36,390 nucleotides of DNA from Isotricha intestinalis (taxonomy: Eukaryota; Ciliophora; Litostomatea; Vestibuliferida; Isotrichidae), in NCBI GenBank assembly GCA_023807065.1, contig JAJJLU010000499.1, positions 1 through 36,390 of the forward strand. The letters run 5' to 3'. A program made the position numbers and the translations under genes. The notes under the pieces are model-generated. The model made no database searches and had not been told where the DNA came from. It was given only the letters and a program-made list of their open reading frames with translations. This document shows, in pieces, positions 1 to 9,589 of this stretch (position 1 is the stretch's first letter; every line of letters starts with the position of its first letter).

Positions 1-28
1 CCCCAATCCCCAATCCCCAATCCCCAAA
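1..28. repeat. Telomeric repeat tract, CCCCAAT type
   Basis: The window begins with three full CCCCAAT units and a fourth CCCCAA, after which the sequence drops to ordinary A+T-rich DNA. The complementary G-rich strand is ATTGGGG, related to the TTGGGG and TTTTGGGG telomeres of other ciliates but with a 7-base period. C-rich repeats at the 5' end of the strand are what a left chromosome end looks like. The tract is short, probably trimmed by assembly. No telomere is seen at the other end, so the chromosome continues beyond the window. Confidence 0.9.
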
Positions 29-801
29 ATCAATTATAATAAAAAAATTGAGTTTTTTAATTGTTTTAAATTGTTTAACAATAAATAAAAATGTTATATT
101 GAAAATAATATTTATTTCATCATAAAAAAAACTTTGTGTGAATATATTTTTTTGAAATATTTGAAAATAAAAAATAATAGATATTTAATTTATAATTTTT
201 TTAAATTAAAATATATTTTTAAAATAAAGGAATTCAATTAATATAATTGATTTATAAATTATTAATATAAGGAAAAGCTATTATAAATAATTTTTATCAT
301 TATAAATATCTTTGAAATATTTTTATTAATATAAAAATTAAAAAAATCATTTATTTCTTAAAAGTTAAAATTATTTTTTAATAAAAAATATAAAATAATT
401 GTAAGGGATTAAATAAATATTGGGTTGAAAAATATAATATAAAAAAATGATATCATAATTAAAATAAAAATAATAAATCAGTAAGCATTTATTATTATTA
501 AAACCAAAATTTTCTTCTTTCTATATTAATAAAATTAATCATAAAAATAAAAATTATTAGTTCAAAGATTTGAAAACCTATATAAAAATAAATATATATG
601 TTAAAAAGTTTGTGAATTCCTTTTTTTTTATAATATAAATCAAATGATTAAAGATAGAATAATAAATTTTTCATAATCATATTCAATTGTATTTGTAGTT
701 TGTCATTTTTAAGATTTGAAAATTTTATGGACATAAAAATGAATAAAATATATAAAAAAAATTAAATAAAGAAATTAATCATTTTTTTAATAAATAAAAC
801 A
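29..801. other. Subtelomeric gap without an intact gene
   Basis: About 770 bases of very A+T-rich DNA lie between the telomere and the 3' end of the alcohol dehydrogenase gene. There is no intact frame, no tRNA-like GC-rich segment and no clear tandem repeat. A broken coding-like frame on the minus strand at 498-734 is listed separately. Confidence 0.6.
498..734 (-). pseudogene. Broken coding-like frame, hydrophobic
   Basis: On the minus strand an ATG at 732-734 opens a frame of 28 codons, a TAA at 648-650, then 49 further open codons in the same frame to a TAA at 498-500, where four TAA codons follow in a row. The second half is rich in Phe, Ile and Tyr, like a membrane segment, and ends with a basic patch (ERRKFWF). 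One stop in about 78 codons is fewer than expected for DNA this rich in A+T, so this may be the relic of a small subtelomeric gene. T-rich strands give hydrophobic frames by chance, so the call is weak. Confidence 0.25.
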
Positions 802-1899
802 TTATTTTTTAAAACCATTTTTCTCAGCCCAATCTTTAACATTAACAACACATCTAAATTTAGGTCTTCCATTTTCTAATTTATCAAAAGCTTTTGGAAA
901 ATCATCAAATGAAAATTCTTCGACAATGGGATAAACTCCTTTCTCAGCACAAATAGGTAACATTTCTTTAATAACAGGTCTAGGTCCAACACAAGAACCA
1001 ACCAAACTAATTTCATTAACAATCAAAGGGAAATAATTAAAAGAAACATTAGCCTTTTGTAATTCAGCAGCTCCTACTTGAACAAAGAATCCTCCTTTAG
1101 CAACAGAATTTAAATATTGTTCAAAATTACTAATTGAAGGAATAGTATTAATCACATAATCAAATTTCCCAGTTACTTTTTTCATTTGTTCTGGATCAGT
1201 ACTTAAAACAATATCATCAGCTCCTAATTTCTTAATGAAATCAAATTTATCTTTACTAGTTGTAAAGGCAGTAACATGATAACCTAATTTATGTAAAAAT
1301 TGTACAGCAACATGTCCTAAACCACCAATTCCAATTACAGCAGTAGTCATTCCTTCTTTTAGATATTTTTTAATAGGATAAAAAGTAGTAATTCCAGCAC
1401 AGAAGAGAGGAGCTCCTTTTTGTAAATCAAATCCTTTAGGTAAATGGAAGAAAAATTCAGCTGGTTGTTGAATAGCAGTAGCATAACCACCCCAATGAGT
1501 ACCATAAGTTCCAAGATCTTTAGCTCCAATACATATTTCTTCTTGTCCTCTTTTACAATATTTACATTTTTCACAACAAGTTCTTAAAGTTCCAAAACCA
1601 ACTAAATCTCCTTTTTTATAATTTTTAACATTACTACCTACTGCACTTACTTCACATATCATTTCATGTCCTGGTGCTATTGGATATTGAGTAGCACCCC
1701 AAAGTTCACGTACTGTGAATACGTCACTATGACATAAACCTGCATAAAGGATGTTTGCTCTTAATTCATTTTCACCAAGTGGAGGAAATTTAAATGGAAA
1801 TTTTACCATTTTTTCCTTGTTTACAAATGCCCAAGCTATTGCATCTGCATCTTTTTCTTCACAATGCTTATATAATGGGTGATCATAGTTTTCTTTCAT
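802..1899 (-). CDS. Zinc-dependent alcohol dehydrogenase, cinnamyl-alcohol dehydrogenase family
   Basis: A 365-residue medium-chain dehydrogenase/reductase that should interconvert an alcohol and its aldehyde with NADP(H) in the cytosol. The catalytic zinc ligands are visible as GLCHSD (Cys56), GHE (His78) and Cys167. The structural zinc loop is C109-x2-C112-x2-C115-x7-C123, and the Rossmann motif GIGGLG lies at about 190-195, followed by TTSKDK, where this family reads the NADP phosphate. Length and motif order match the family, and the frame starts at the first Met. It suits an anaerobe that disposes of reducing power by making alcohols. Its codons look richer in G+C than most neighbours. 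The closest family members in memory are bacterial (YahK-like) and plant enzymes, so bacterial origin is possible but unproven. It is the gene nearest the telomere, with its 3' end facing it. Confidence 0.94.
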   Translation of the reverse strand: MKENYDHPLYKHCEEKDADAIAWAFVNKEKMVKFPFKFPPLGENELRANILYAGLCHSDVFTVRELWGATQYPIAPGHEMICEVSAVGSNVKNYKKGDLVGFGTLRTCCEKCKYCKRGQEEICIGAKDLGTYGTHWGGYATAIQQPAEFFFHLPKGFDLQKGAPLFCAGITTFYPIKKYLKEGMTTAVIGIGGLGHVAVQFLHKLGYHVTAFTTSKDKFDFIKKLGADDIVLSTDPEQMKKVTGKFDYVINTIPSISNFEQYLNSVAKGGFFVQVGAAELQKANVSFNYFPLIVNEISLVGSCVGPRPVIKEMLPICAEKGVYPIVEEFSFDDFPKAFDKLENGRPKFRCVVNVKDWAEKNGFKK

Positions 1900-2810
1900 T
1901 TTTATATTTTTAATATTTTATTTTCGTATTTATATGATTTTAATGGTCATGAAGATTTTAATTATTTTTTTGTGAAAATACAGTTAATGATTATTTATTT
2001 TTTCTTATTGTAATGGTAATAAAATTTAAATAATAAATAAATTAAATTTTATTAATTTTATTAATGAATAATATAAAAATTAATTAATAAGTTGTTGACC
2101 TTTTTATTTTTAGTAATGTTTAGAATATATATTATAGAAACAATTAAATTAAAGAAATTTTTTCTTGTATGAAAAGATATCATCATAATCATCTAAAAAA
2201 TATTTATATGAAAAGAGTCTCTTCCTTTTTTGTAAAATTTTATTAATCAAAAAAAGGATAAAAATGAAATCTCAATAAAAAAATCAAATTAATAAAAAAA
2301 GATTATTGTTTATTAATTTGAGAGATAGATTCTATAATCTTTAATTAAAACTTCAAATTCTTTAACTTCTGTTTCTTCAAGGATTATCTGAATCAAATTA
2401 TTTAAACACTTTATTCGCATCTTTTTTTGTAGTATACTAAATGAAATACTTTTTTTGTTTTATAATTTTTCTTAAACATTTTATGTGTCTTCAATATTAT
2501 TTTACTATTTTTTTATCGTAAATTTGACTTGTAACTTTTTTTTCATAGATTTTTTTTATTATTATTGTTTGATTTTATTTATTGTTTACCTTTGTCTTTT
2601 TTATTATTTATAAAAAAATATATTATTGCAATTAAAATTTAAATAAAACTTTTAAATAAATGATAAATAAATGTATAATACCAGAAATAAATAAAACCTT
2701 TTTCTCTTCAATTAATAAATAATATTTTAAAGATTTTAAAACCTCTTTTTTAACACATCAAATAAAAAGAAATATTAATCTAAAAAATAAATAAATAAAA
2801 TACACAAATA
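1900..2810. other. Divergent intergenic gap
   Basis: About 910 bases separate two divergently transcribed genes, so both promoters should lie here. No sequence-specific promoter element can be named; the DNA is A+T-rich throughout. A broken coding-like frame sits in the middle on the minus strand (2313-2546, listed separately). Confidence 0.6.
2313..2546 (-). pseudogene. Broken coding-like frame with TAA/TAG interruptions
   Basis: On the minus strand an ATG at 2544-2546 (MKKKLQVKFTIKK) starts a frame of 78 codons to a TAA at 2313-2315. It is interrupted by TAG at 2505-2507 and TAA at 2502-2504, 2481-2483, 2472-2474 and 2460-2462, and has no TGA. The last 48 codons are open and look coding: CAG, CAA and GAA codons, about a quarter G+C in the last 108 bases, and an acidic/hydrophobic helix pattern (IILEETEVKEFEVLIKDY). 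No frameshift is needed to read through. It is either a decayed gene in which CAA/CAG became TAA/TAG, or a coding sequence with sense stops. No family is recognised. Confidence 0.35.
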
Positions 2811-3605
2811 ATGAAAAAATTTTTTATTATCATTGTTTTAATAATCTTCAATAAATCATCAGAACAATCAGAAACACAAGATTGGAAATCAATGAGAGAC
2901 CAATTTGTATCATCAATACAAACAATGATATTAATGTTTAAATTCTCTAATTATGAATTATATGAAACATATAAAGAATATTTTGATATGACTGAAACAA
3001 TAATTCAAAAAATAAAACAAATAGATTCAATAGAACAATTTTCAGAAGAAATTGAAGCATTATTTTCTAATGATTTTATGAAAATAATCATAGAATTAAT
3101 TCCAAAAGAATATAAAGACTATTACGATAAAATGTTAAATTATTTTCGTAAAATTGTTGATTATTATAATAAAAATAAAAAATTTATAGATGATTTTATT
3201 CAAGGTAATAATAATTTCATCGAAGAACAAAAATCAATTATTGATAAAGGAACTATTGAAAGAAATAAAGGAAATTATACTGTTGATGATATATTAAATT
3301 TAGGAACTGTTGAATCTTTACTATTTATTTTTATTATTGTAATTTTATGTATTCTAATCTTGATAGGGAAATGTATTATTGAAAAAATGAAATTAGAAAG
3401 AAATTTTAAAAATAAGCTTTTTGATATTCAAAATAATGAAATTAAAGAAACTAAAATAATAAAGGAAATTATAAAAAATAAAATTATTAAGGAAACTAAT
3501 ATAATTAAAAAAAATAAAGAAATAAATCAAGAAAATATTAGTAAAAAAAGTAATTTAAATGAACCTTTAATTATTCAAGAATTAGGAGATTTAGGTTTAA
3601 ATTAA
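2811..3605 (+). CDS. Single-pass membrane protein with signal peptide, function unknown
   Basis: A 264-residue protein not recognised as any family. Residues 1-18 form a typical signal peptide (two Lys, a run of Ile/Val/Leu/Phe, then polar residues). Residues 20-165 are a charged, Tyr- and Glu-rich, largely helical segment expected outside the cell or in the lumen. Residues 168-190 are a strong transmembrane helix. The last 75 residues are basic and Ile/Lys/Glu-rich with the register of a short coiled coil (KEIIKNKIIKETNIIKKNKE), expected in the cytosol. The ATG is close to the first possible start and is preceded by an A-rich leader. It converges on the Rab gene, with 94 bases between the two 3' ends. 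A surface or endomembrane role is only an inference. Confidence 0.8.
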   Translation: MKKFFIIIVLIIFNKSSEQSETQDWKSMRDQFVSSIQTMILMFKFSNYELYETYKEYFDMTETIIQKIKQIDSIEQFSEEIEALFSNDFMKIIIELIPKEYKDYYDKMLNYFRKIVDYYNKNKKFIDDFIQGNNNFIEEQKSIIDKGTIERNKGNYTVDDILNLGTVESLLFIFIIVILCILILIGKCIIEKMKLERNFKNKLFDIQNNEIKETKIIKEIIKNKIIKETNIIKKNKEINQENISKKSNLNEPLIIQELGDLGLN

Positions 3606-3699
3606 ATCTATAAAATTAGATTATTGAATTATTGAAAATTATTAATTCTATTTTCAATATTTTCAAACTCAAAAACTAAATTTATTTTTTTTTTATTAT

Positions 3700-4468
3700 C
3701 TAATAACAACATTTGCAATTATTTTCTTCATTTTTAATAGTTTCAAAAATTCTTTTATTTTGATTTCTTTTCTCAAGGACTTTATCTTTATTTTTGCTGA
3801 AAATTTCTTTATAAAATTCAGTATAAATTTCCATAATATTATGATTAGTTTTAGCAGAAACTTCAGCAAAATTATTAAAATGTTTATTTTTAAATTGTTC
3901 ATATCCTTGATTATAAGAAACACTTCTCATATTAAATAAATCACTTTTATTACCAATTAAATAAATAATAACATTTTCATCTGTTGCTTTATTAATTTCA
4001 GAAAGCCAAAAATTAATATTGTTAAAGCTATCAATATTAGTTATATCATAAACTAGAAAAATTCCATCTGAATTTCTAATATGAGATAAAGCAATTGCTC
4101 TAAATTTTTCAGCTCCTGCTAAAATAAATAAAATAATATTAAAAGTAAATTAAATTATAATATTTACATGTATCCCAAATTTGCAATTGAATATTATATA
4201 TTATTGAAGGGTCTTGTTCATCGTTTATTTGATAATTCATAAATTTAAAATCTGCTCCTATTGTTGCTGATGTTTGAGAAAATTCTTCTCCTATTATTCT
4301 TTTAATTATATTTGTTTTTCCTACACTTATATCTCCTAATAAAATTACTATTATTTTTATTTATGATTTTTTTTATTTTTTAATATTTTGTTTATTACCT
4401 TTAAATGTAAATTTGGATTTTTCTGTTTTTATTTGTTCTTCTATTTTTTCTGAATTAATTTGTTCCAT
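3700..4468 (-). CDS. Rab-family small GTPase, three exons
   Basis: Spliced from three minus-strand exons: 4399-4468, 4168-4347 and 3700-4118. Both introns have GT..AG ends (4348-4398, 51 nt, and 4119-4167, 49 nt). The joined frame gives 222 residues. Visible motifs are the P-loop GDISVGKTN, switch I ATIGADF (Rab type), G3 as WDTSGAE, G4 NKSD and G5 EVSAK. The tail ends CKCCY, a Cys-rich end suited to geranylgeranylation and membrane anchoring. Rabs cycle between GTP and GDP on vesicle membranes to direct traffic. G3 is unusual: the family has WDTAGQE, and here the Gln that positions water for hydrolysis is Ala, so intrinsic GTP hydrolysis should be weak. The Ala-to-Ser change comes from the codon split by intron 2. 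The Rab subfamily is not assigned. It is the only gene here for which introns were found. Confidence 0.9.
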
Positions 4469-4645
4469 TTATTTTTAACAATAATATTGTATTTTAAAAA
4501 AAAAGTACTTTTATTTTATAATTTTATTTATTTATTTTTAAAAATATTTAGCATTATTTATAAATATATTGATATTACATTTTTTGCAAAAAGAAAATCT
4601 AATTAAAATATACATCCAAATAAAAAATTAATTAAACTCATTTTA

Positions 4646-7270
4646 TTATATCTTACCAACTTCTCCATTTAAATTTTTTTGAAGACTATTCATATATTTC
4701 ATTAAATCTATTAAAGCTTTATCACTTTTTCCTTTACATTGAGACATATCTAATCCTTTTTTTCTTACTTTATTCCCTAAATCTGAATTTCTAGAATTAA
4801 AACATTTTAATTCTTCAACAATACTTTTTCTACGTATATTATTTTTTTTAGGAATAATTTCCTTTTCAAAAAATGTACTTTTACTTCTTGTTAAATTATT
4901 TATTTTTGTTTTATTATTATTTTCTTTATCTTTACTCTTAAAATCAATATTTAAAAAATTATTAATTTTATCTTCTTTATGAATGAAATTATTAGTTGTA
5001 ATTATTTTTTTTTTTTCTTTATTTTTATTAACAGAAGGAATAGGAGAAAGATCATCTTTAAATAAATTTTTTTGTAAAATTTTTTTTGAATTTGTAGAAT
5101 TAACATCCATAGAACTTGAAGAACAAGAACTAGAATCTTTATTTAATATTTCTTCAATAACTTCTTCTATTTGTTTAGATTTCCTAGTAATAGTTTTTTC
5201 AGGAGTTAAAGATTCAATTGAAATACCAGAAATACCTTCATTAGTATAATTTAAATGAGATTTATTTTCATCAATAAATATATTTTTTTTACTTGAAAAA
5301 TGCCGATTTAAAACATTATATAATTTCTTTAACTTAGCTTCATTATTTAAACTATTATGATTTATTAATTGTAATGTATTTCCAGTTCTTTGTCTTTCAA
5401 TAAAAGGAGGTGAACTATCAGATACACTTGAATTTTTTAAAAAATGAAAATCTGATTTTACAAACATTGATTTTCTTTTTCTTGGAATTGGTTTTAAAGG
5501 AACAGTATTATTTATTTCATTTGATATTGTAAATTCAATTGGAATGTTTTTTCTTTTAGGACAAACGAAAGAATCATTTAAACTTTCATTTTCAGTTATT
5601 TTTAAAGAATAATATATTGATTTTATTATTATTGATAATCCTTTTATTAAAGGAAGAATTATTTCATTGTATTTTGAATTAGTTGTTTTTTCACTAAATG
5701 AAAAACCAAGTAATTCTAATGATAATCTTTCAATCATTTTATCAAAATTACCTTCTTCATCAATTCCTTTTGGAGGAAAATTCATTAAAAAACTAGCAAA
5801 ATAAAATAAAACTTCATATTCAAAGCAATGATATTCTTTTTTTATAAAATCAAAAAATTCTTTTACTTTATTATTATCCATATTTTTAAAAGAGAAAAAA
5901 TCATCAACTTGTTGAGAGTAAACAGTATATATATTATTAGAAATAATAATTTCAGTTCTTTCAGGACTTATAACATATTCAACACAATCTTCAAACCAAT
6001 CAAATAATAATTCAATAATAATCATTAAATTTTCAGTTTCATCAAATAAAACCCAATTACTTTTATTAATCATATTTTTCATAGCAACTAAAATATTTTC
6101 TAACTCATCATTCCAATCTATTAATAATCCTTGAAATAATTTATATATCATAATATTATCTAAATTATGTTTCTTTTTCAAAAAACAAATCCTTTCCAAA
6201 ACTTTAACAATTAATTTAGGAACAAACCCATATTTTTTTAATTCTTCCCCAAAAAGTAAATCTTCTTGTTTTTTTAAATAAACATCAATACTTTCTTTAT
6301 TCCCAAAAAGTAATCTAGAATGATTTAAAAAATCTTCAAATTTTTTACAATATTTAATTTGATCTTTAGTTTCAACACATTTTTTTCTTTTACTTCTAAC
6401 ATGCTTAATGACAGTATCACAATCTTTTAAACTACTGAATAATAAATAACAAACAATAACAACACCAGTTCTTCCATAACCAGCATGACAATGAACAAGG
6501 CATTTGGCTTTACAATCTATAGTAATAATACTAATTTCTTTAACAATATCTAACATATAATTCATAGAAGAAGGAACTGACATATCTTTCCAACCACTTA
6601 ATTTACATTTAATATCATCTCCTGTAAAAACTGAAGGATTATATGAATAACCTGCACTTGTTAAATGATAAGCATTTGGACCACAATATGGATGTTCTCC
6701 TTCTCTTTGTAAATTTACTATTAAACCTATGTTTAATTCTTTAAATTTTGATACTAATTTAAATTTATCTATTAATACTTCTGATGGGCGTTGGGATGCT
6801 ATTATATTATCTGTTATATAATTTGAATTTAAACCTTCTATTGCATTGTTATTTGATATATTGTTTAAATAATTTTCATGTTTACATTTTTTTCCACCGC
6901 AAAAAAAACAACGTAATTTGTCTTTAAATTCATGAAAAAATTTTTTTGTTTCTTTTAAAGGTTCTTTTTTTGTTGTTCCTATTATTCCTGATTGAAGAAT
7001 TGTATTTTTGTTTCTTGATTTTGACATATTATTTAATCTTGTTGATGATTCTTTGGGATTTGAAGTTGGTGTTTTTAATAATGAATCCATATTCATGTTT
7101 GTTTTGTTATTTATTTGAAGAAATTCTTTCTTTTTTGTTAATATATAGTCTAATTCTGAATTTTGATCCAATGATTTTTTTGCTTTTTTTTCTTTTTTTC
7201 TTTTTAAACAATTTATTGGTAATATATCTAAACAACAACATTTAGATTTTTCTAATGAATTGCTTTTCAT
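4646..7270 (-). CDS. PTPDC1-like dual-specificity/tyrosine phosphatase with long C-terminal extension
   Basis: An 874-residue protein. Residues 1-130 are basic and low in complexity with two Cys clusters (CCC at 11-13, and CFFCGGKKC at 121-129). The phosphatase domain covers about 150-320: NLQREGEHPYCG, the general-acid region GWKDMSV with Asp229, and the P-loop HCHAGYGRTG with Cys261 and Arg267. This order and wording closely match PTPDC1, an animal phosphatase tied to centrosomes and cilium length, which fits a ciliate. About 550 residues follow: a helical stretch to about 560, then Ser/Lys/Asn-rich sequence with many possible phosphorylation sites. That tail is not recognised. The frame is intronless and starts at the first Met. 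The substrate (phosphotyrosine, Ser/Thr or lipid) cannot be read from sequence. Confidence 0.88.
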   Translation of the reverse strand: MKSNSLEKSKCCCLDILPINCLKRKKEKKAKKSLDQNSELDYILTKKKEFLQINNKTNMNMDSLLKTPTSNPKESSTRLNNMSKSRNKNTILQSGIIGTTKKEPLKETKKFFHEFKDKLRCFFCGGKKCKHENYLNNISNNNAIEGLNSNYITDNIIASQRPSEVLIDKFKLVSKFKELNIGLIVNLQREGEHPYCGPNAYHLTSAGYSYNPSVFTGDDIKCKLSGWKDMSVPSSMNYMLDIVKEISIITIDCKAKCLVHCHAGYGRTGVVIVCYLLFSSLKDCDTVIKHVRSKRKKCVETKDQIKYCKKFEDFLNHSRLLFGNKESIDVYLKKQEDLLFGEELKKYGFVPKLIVKVLERICFLKKKHNLDNIMIYKLFQGLLIDWNDELENILVAMKNMINKSNWVLFDETENLMIIIELLFDWFEDCVEYVISPERTEIIISNNIYTVYSQQVDDFFSFKNMDNNKVKEFFDFIKKEYHCFEYEVLFYFASFLMNFPPKGIDEEGNFDKMIERLSLELLGFSFSEKTTNSKYNEIILPLIKGLSIIIKSIYYSLKITENESLNDSFVCPKRKNIPIEFTISNEINNTVPLKPIPRKRKSMFVKSDFHFLKNSSVSDSSPPFIERQRTGNTLQLINHNSLNNEAKLKKLYNVLNRHFSSKKNIFIDENKSHLNYTNEGISGISIESLTPEKTITRKSKQIEEVIEEILNKDSSSCSSSSMDVNSTNSKKILQKNLFKDDLSPIPSVNKNKEKKKIITTNNFIHKEDKINNFLNIDFKSKDKENNNKTKINNLTRSKSTFFEKEIIPKKNNIRRKSIVEELKCFNSRNSDLGNKVRKKGLDMSQCKGKSDKALIDLMKYMNSLQKNLNGEVGKI

Positions 7271-8109
7271 TTTGGTTTTTGATTTTTATTACATTTATAT
7301 ATTATTTTTTTTATGAATATGTTTGTTTTTTTTAAAAATGATTTGCATATTTTTTTTATAATTTTTTTTTCAATGTTTTTTATGGGTTGTTATTTTCTTT
7401 TTATAAAGATTATTTATTTTTTGTAAGAAGAAAAGATATAATTTAAATAAAAGATATTTTTATTTTAAAACACTTTTTATATATTTTCATATACCATCAA
7501 AAAAATATCTTTTTATCAAGTACTGTATATTATTTTTTAACAGTTTCTTCATTTTCTCAAAAAAAATATAATAATTCATATAGATTTATACTTTGAAACT
7601 GAAAAAGAGAAAAAAAGACAAAATTAGAGTTAGATTCTATAAATAATATATCCGATAATTTATTGTTTGATTCTTCAAGGACTTCTAATTTTCATGAAGA
7701 ACAAAATTTAAATTTCTAAAAAAACAATTATTAATAAATAATAATTCTAAAATTGAGAAAAAAACCATTCAAAATATAAAAATGAGTAATTATAATATCA
7801 TTAATAATAAATAATATTATAATTATTAGATTAATTTTATATTATGATTTTGATATTTAAAATATACATACTCAAATTTATTATGATGAAAAAGATTATT
7901 TGTATTATGAATTAAAAATTAGAATTTTATTTTTAACCATAATTATATTAAGAAAATTAATTACTATATGACTAATGAAAATAAAACTTATTTATAAAAG
8001 AATAATTATTTATAAAACTTAGATAAAAATTATTTTATTTTACAATTCCATGAAATTTGTTCTTTAATTTTATTAATTTCTCTATTATTTTTTTTTTAAA
8101 ATATTAATA
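7271..8109. other. Divergent intergenic gap with coding-like fragments
   Basis: About 840 bases between two divergent genes must contain both promoters, but no element can be singled out. From about 7600 to 8090 the plus strand shows short coding-like pieces in shifting frames broken mainly by TAA. For example, SSRTSNFHEEQNLNF ends at a TAA near 7717, and KDYLYYELKIRILF lies near 7890-7940. They may be relics of a gene lost upstream of the coiled-coil gene, but neighbouring frames also read like protein here, so no feature is claimed. Confidence 0.4.
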
Positions 8110-9138
8110 ATGAAAAAAGAGAAATATAATGATTCTAATAAAAATAAAAGCTATAGAGCTTATCAAACTCAACCTAATAATTATATTAAGAAAAATATGA
8201 GTGAAAATATTGCTATGACGGAATATTCACGTGGTCCTTTTATAGATTATACTTTTCTTTCTCATAGACATTTGCTTTTTGGAAAAAAAACTAAAGACCC
8301 AAAAAAAATAAGAGACTATAATTATGACTTAGAAGAAACTTTAAATTTAAATTTAGAAATTTTATTTCATATGGATTTATTAAAAGATAAAGAAAAAGAT
8401 AAAGAAATTAAAGAAATTATTCAAAAAATAAAAACTAAAAGTATTTTAAGAAATGAATTATATAAAAAAATTAAATTAAAAAAAAATGATTTATTAAATA
8501 AAAAACAAGCTTTTCAAATATTAGTAGATGAAAAAAAAGAAGAAAATTTAAAATTAAAAAAACAATATGAAGATAATGAAGATGATTTAAAAACAAGAAA
8601 AAAATATATTAAAGTTTTATCAAATAATTTTAAAGATGTTCAAAATTTTATTGATAATTTAAGGATTAAAAGTGGTGATGCTGAAGATTTAAATAAAAAA
8701 ATTACGATTCAAAAATTTATTAAATTTAATAATCATTATACTAAAGAAATTAAATTATTAAAATCAGATATTAAAAAATTAAAAGAAGAAATTATAGAAA
8801 TAAAAAAAGTTAATCAATTATATAAAGAAGAAATTAAAATAGATAGAACTAAAAGTAAAAATAAAGATTTAATAAGAGTTATGGAATTTTTTAGAAGAAT
8901 AATTTTATCTCTTCAAACTAAAATAAAAGTTTTAAAAAATTCTTTTGATAATATGACTAAAACTTTAAATTATTTAAATTTAGGTGATATAGTTGATTTT
9001 CATTTGAGTAAAAAAGAATTAAGTACTACTCATTTTGAAATTAATTTTGATGATTTAAATAATATGGATATTGATAAATTTAATTTAATTGAAAAAACAA
9101 ATGCCTTAATGGATTTTAATTCAATATTAAATAATTAG
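8110..9138 (+). CDS. Coiled-coil protein, function unknown
   Basis: A 342-residue, highly charged protein rich in Lys, Glu, Asn and Ile. Residues 1-75 are polar with a distinctive non-coiled patch (YSRGPFIDYTFLSHRHLLFG at about 39-58). Residues about 80-290 are almost continuous helix with coiled-coil spacing, broken near 195-205 (SGDAEDLNKK). The last 45 residues are acidic (INFDDLNNMDIDKFNLIEK). There is no signal peptide, membrane helix or catalytic motif. Structural proteins of cilia, basal bodies and the ciliate cortex often look like this, but no family match is claimed. The gene is intronless and has its own promoter region upstream. Confidence 0.82.
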   Translation: MKKEKYNDSNKNKSYRAYQTQPNNYIKKNMSENIAMTEYSRGPFIDYTFLSHRHLLFGKKTKDPKKIRDYNYDLEETLNLNLEILFHMDLLKDKEKDKEIKEIIQKIKTKSILRNELYKKIKLKKNDLLNKKQAFQILVDEKKEENLKLKKQYEDNEDDLKTRKKYIKVLSNNFKDVQNFIDNLRIKSGDAEDLNKKITIQKFIKFNNHYTKEIKLLKSDIKKLKEEIIEIKKVNQLYKEEIKIDRTKSKNKDLIRVMEFFRRIILSLQTKIKVLKNSFDNMTKTLNYLNLGDIVDFHLSKKELSTTHFEINFDDLNNMDIDKFNLIEKTNALMDFNSILNN

Positions 9139-9589
9139 TAATTTTGGTTTTTATATTAATATTTTTAATATTTTAAATAGTTTATGTCTTGAAATAAATA
9201 TTTAACAAAAGTAGATAATATAATTATTATTTAAAATCTTTATGAATTTTTCTAAATTATAAGAACAGTTTTTTGAAATATGGAATCAATATTGAATTAA
9301 TATATATTTATTTATAAAATAATTCATCAAATTATTTATAATGAAATTCTTTGTCGTATGATTGAAAAAAGATAAAACATAAAAACTAGAATAATTTAAT
9401 TATTATTCAATGGATAATATATCTAAATTATCTAAATTAAAAATATATTAAAGTTTTTTTTTGTGTTTCTTTTGAAGGAATATAATCTTAAATATTTAAT
9501 TAAGAATGCAAAAGAAAATAATCTCATAAAATTTTAACTATAGAAGAAAAAGTTTAAAAGAAATTGTTTAGAGAATTAATAATTTTAAT
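9139..9589. other. Intergenic gap with coding-like fragments
   Basis: About 450 bases between two plus-strand genes. The plus strand has coding-like stretches broken by TAA, TAG and TGA: a frame from an ATG at 9242-9244 (MNFSKL, TAA, EQFFEIWNQY, TGA ...), and pieces near 9475-9580 such as KEYNLKYLIKNAKENN and, in another frame, ILTIEEKV followed by TAA and KKLFREL. They suggest a decayed gene, but frame changes make the boundaries uncertain. Nothing else is seen. Confidence 0.35.
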
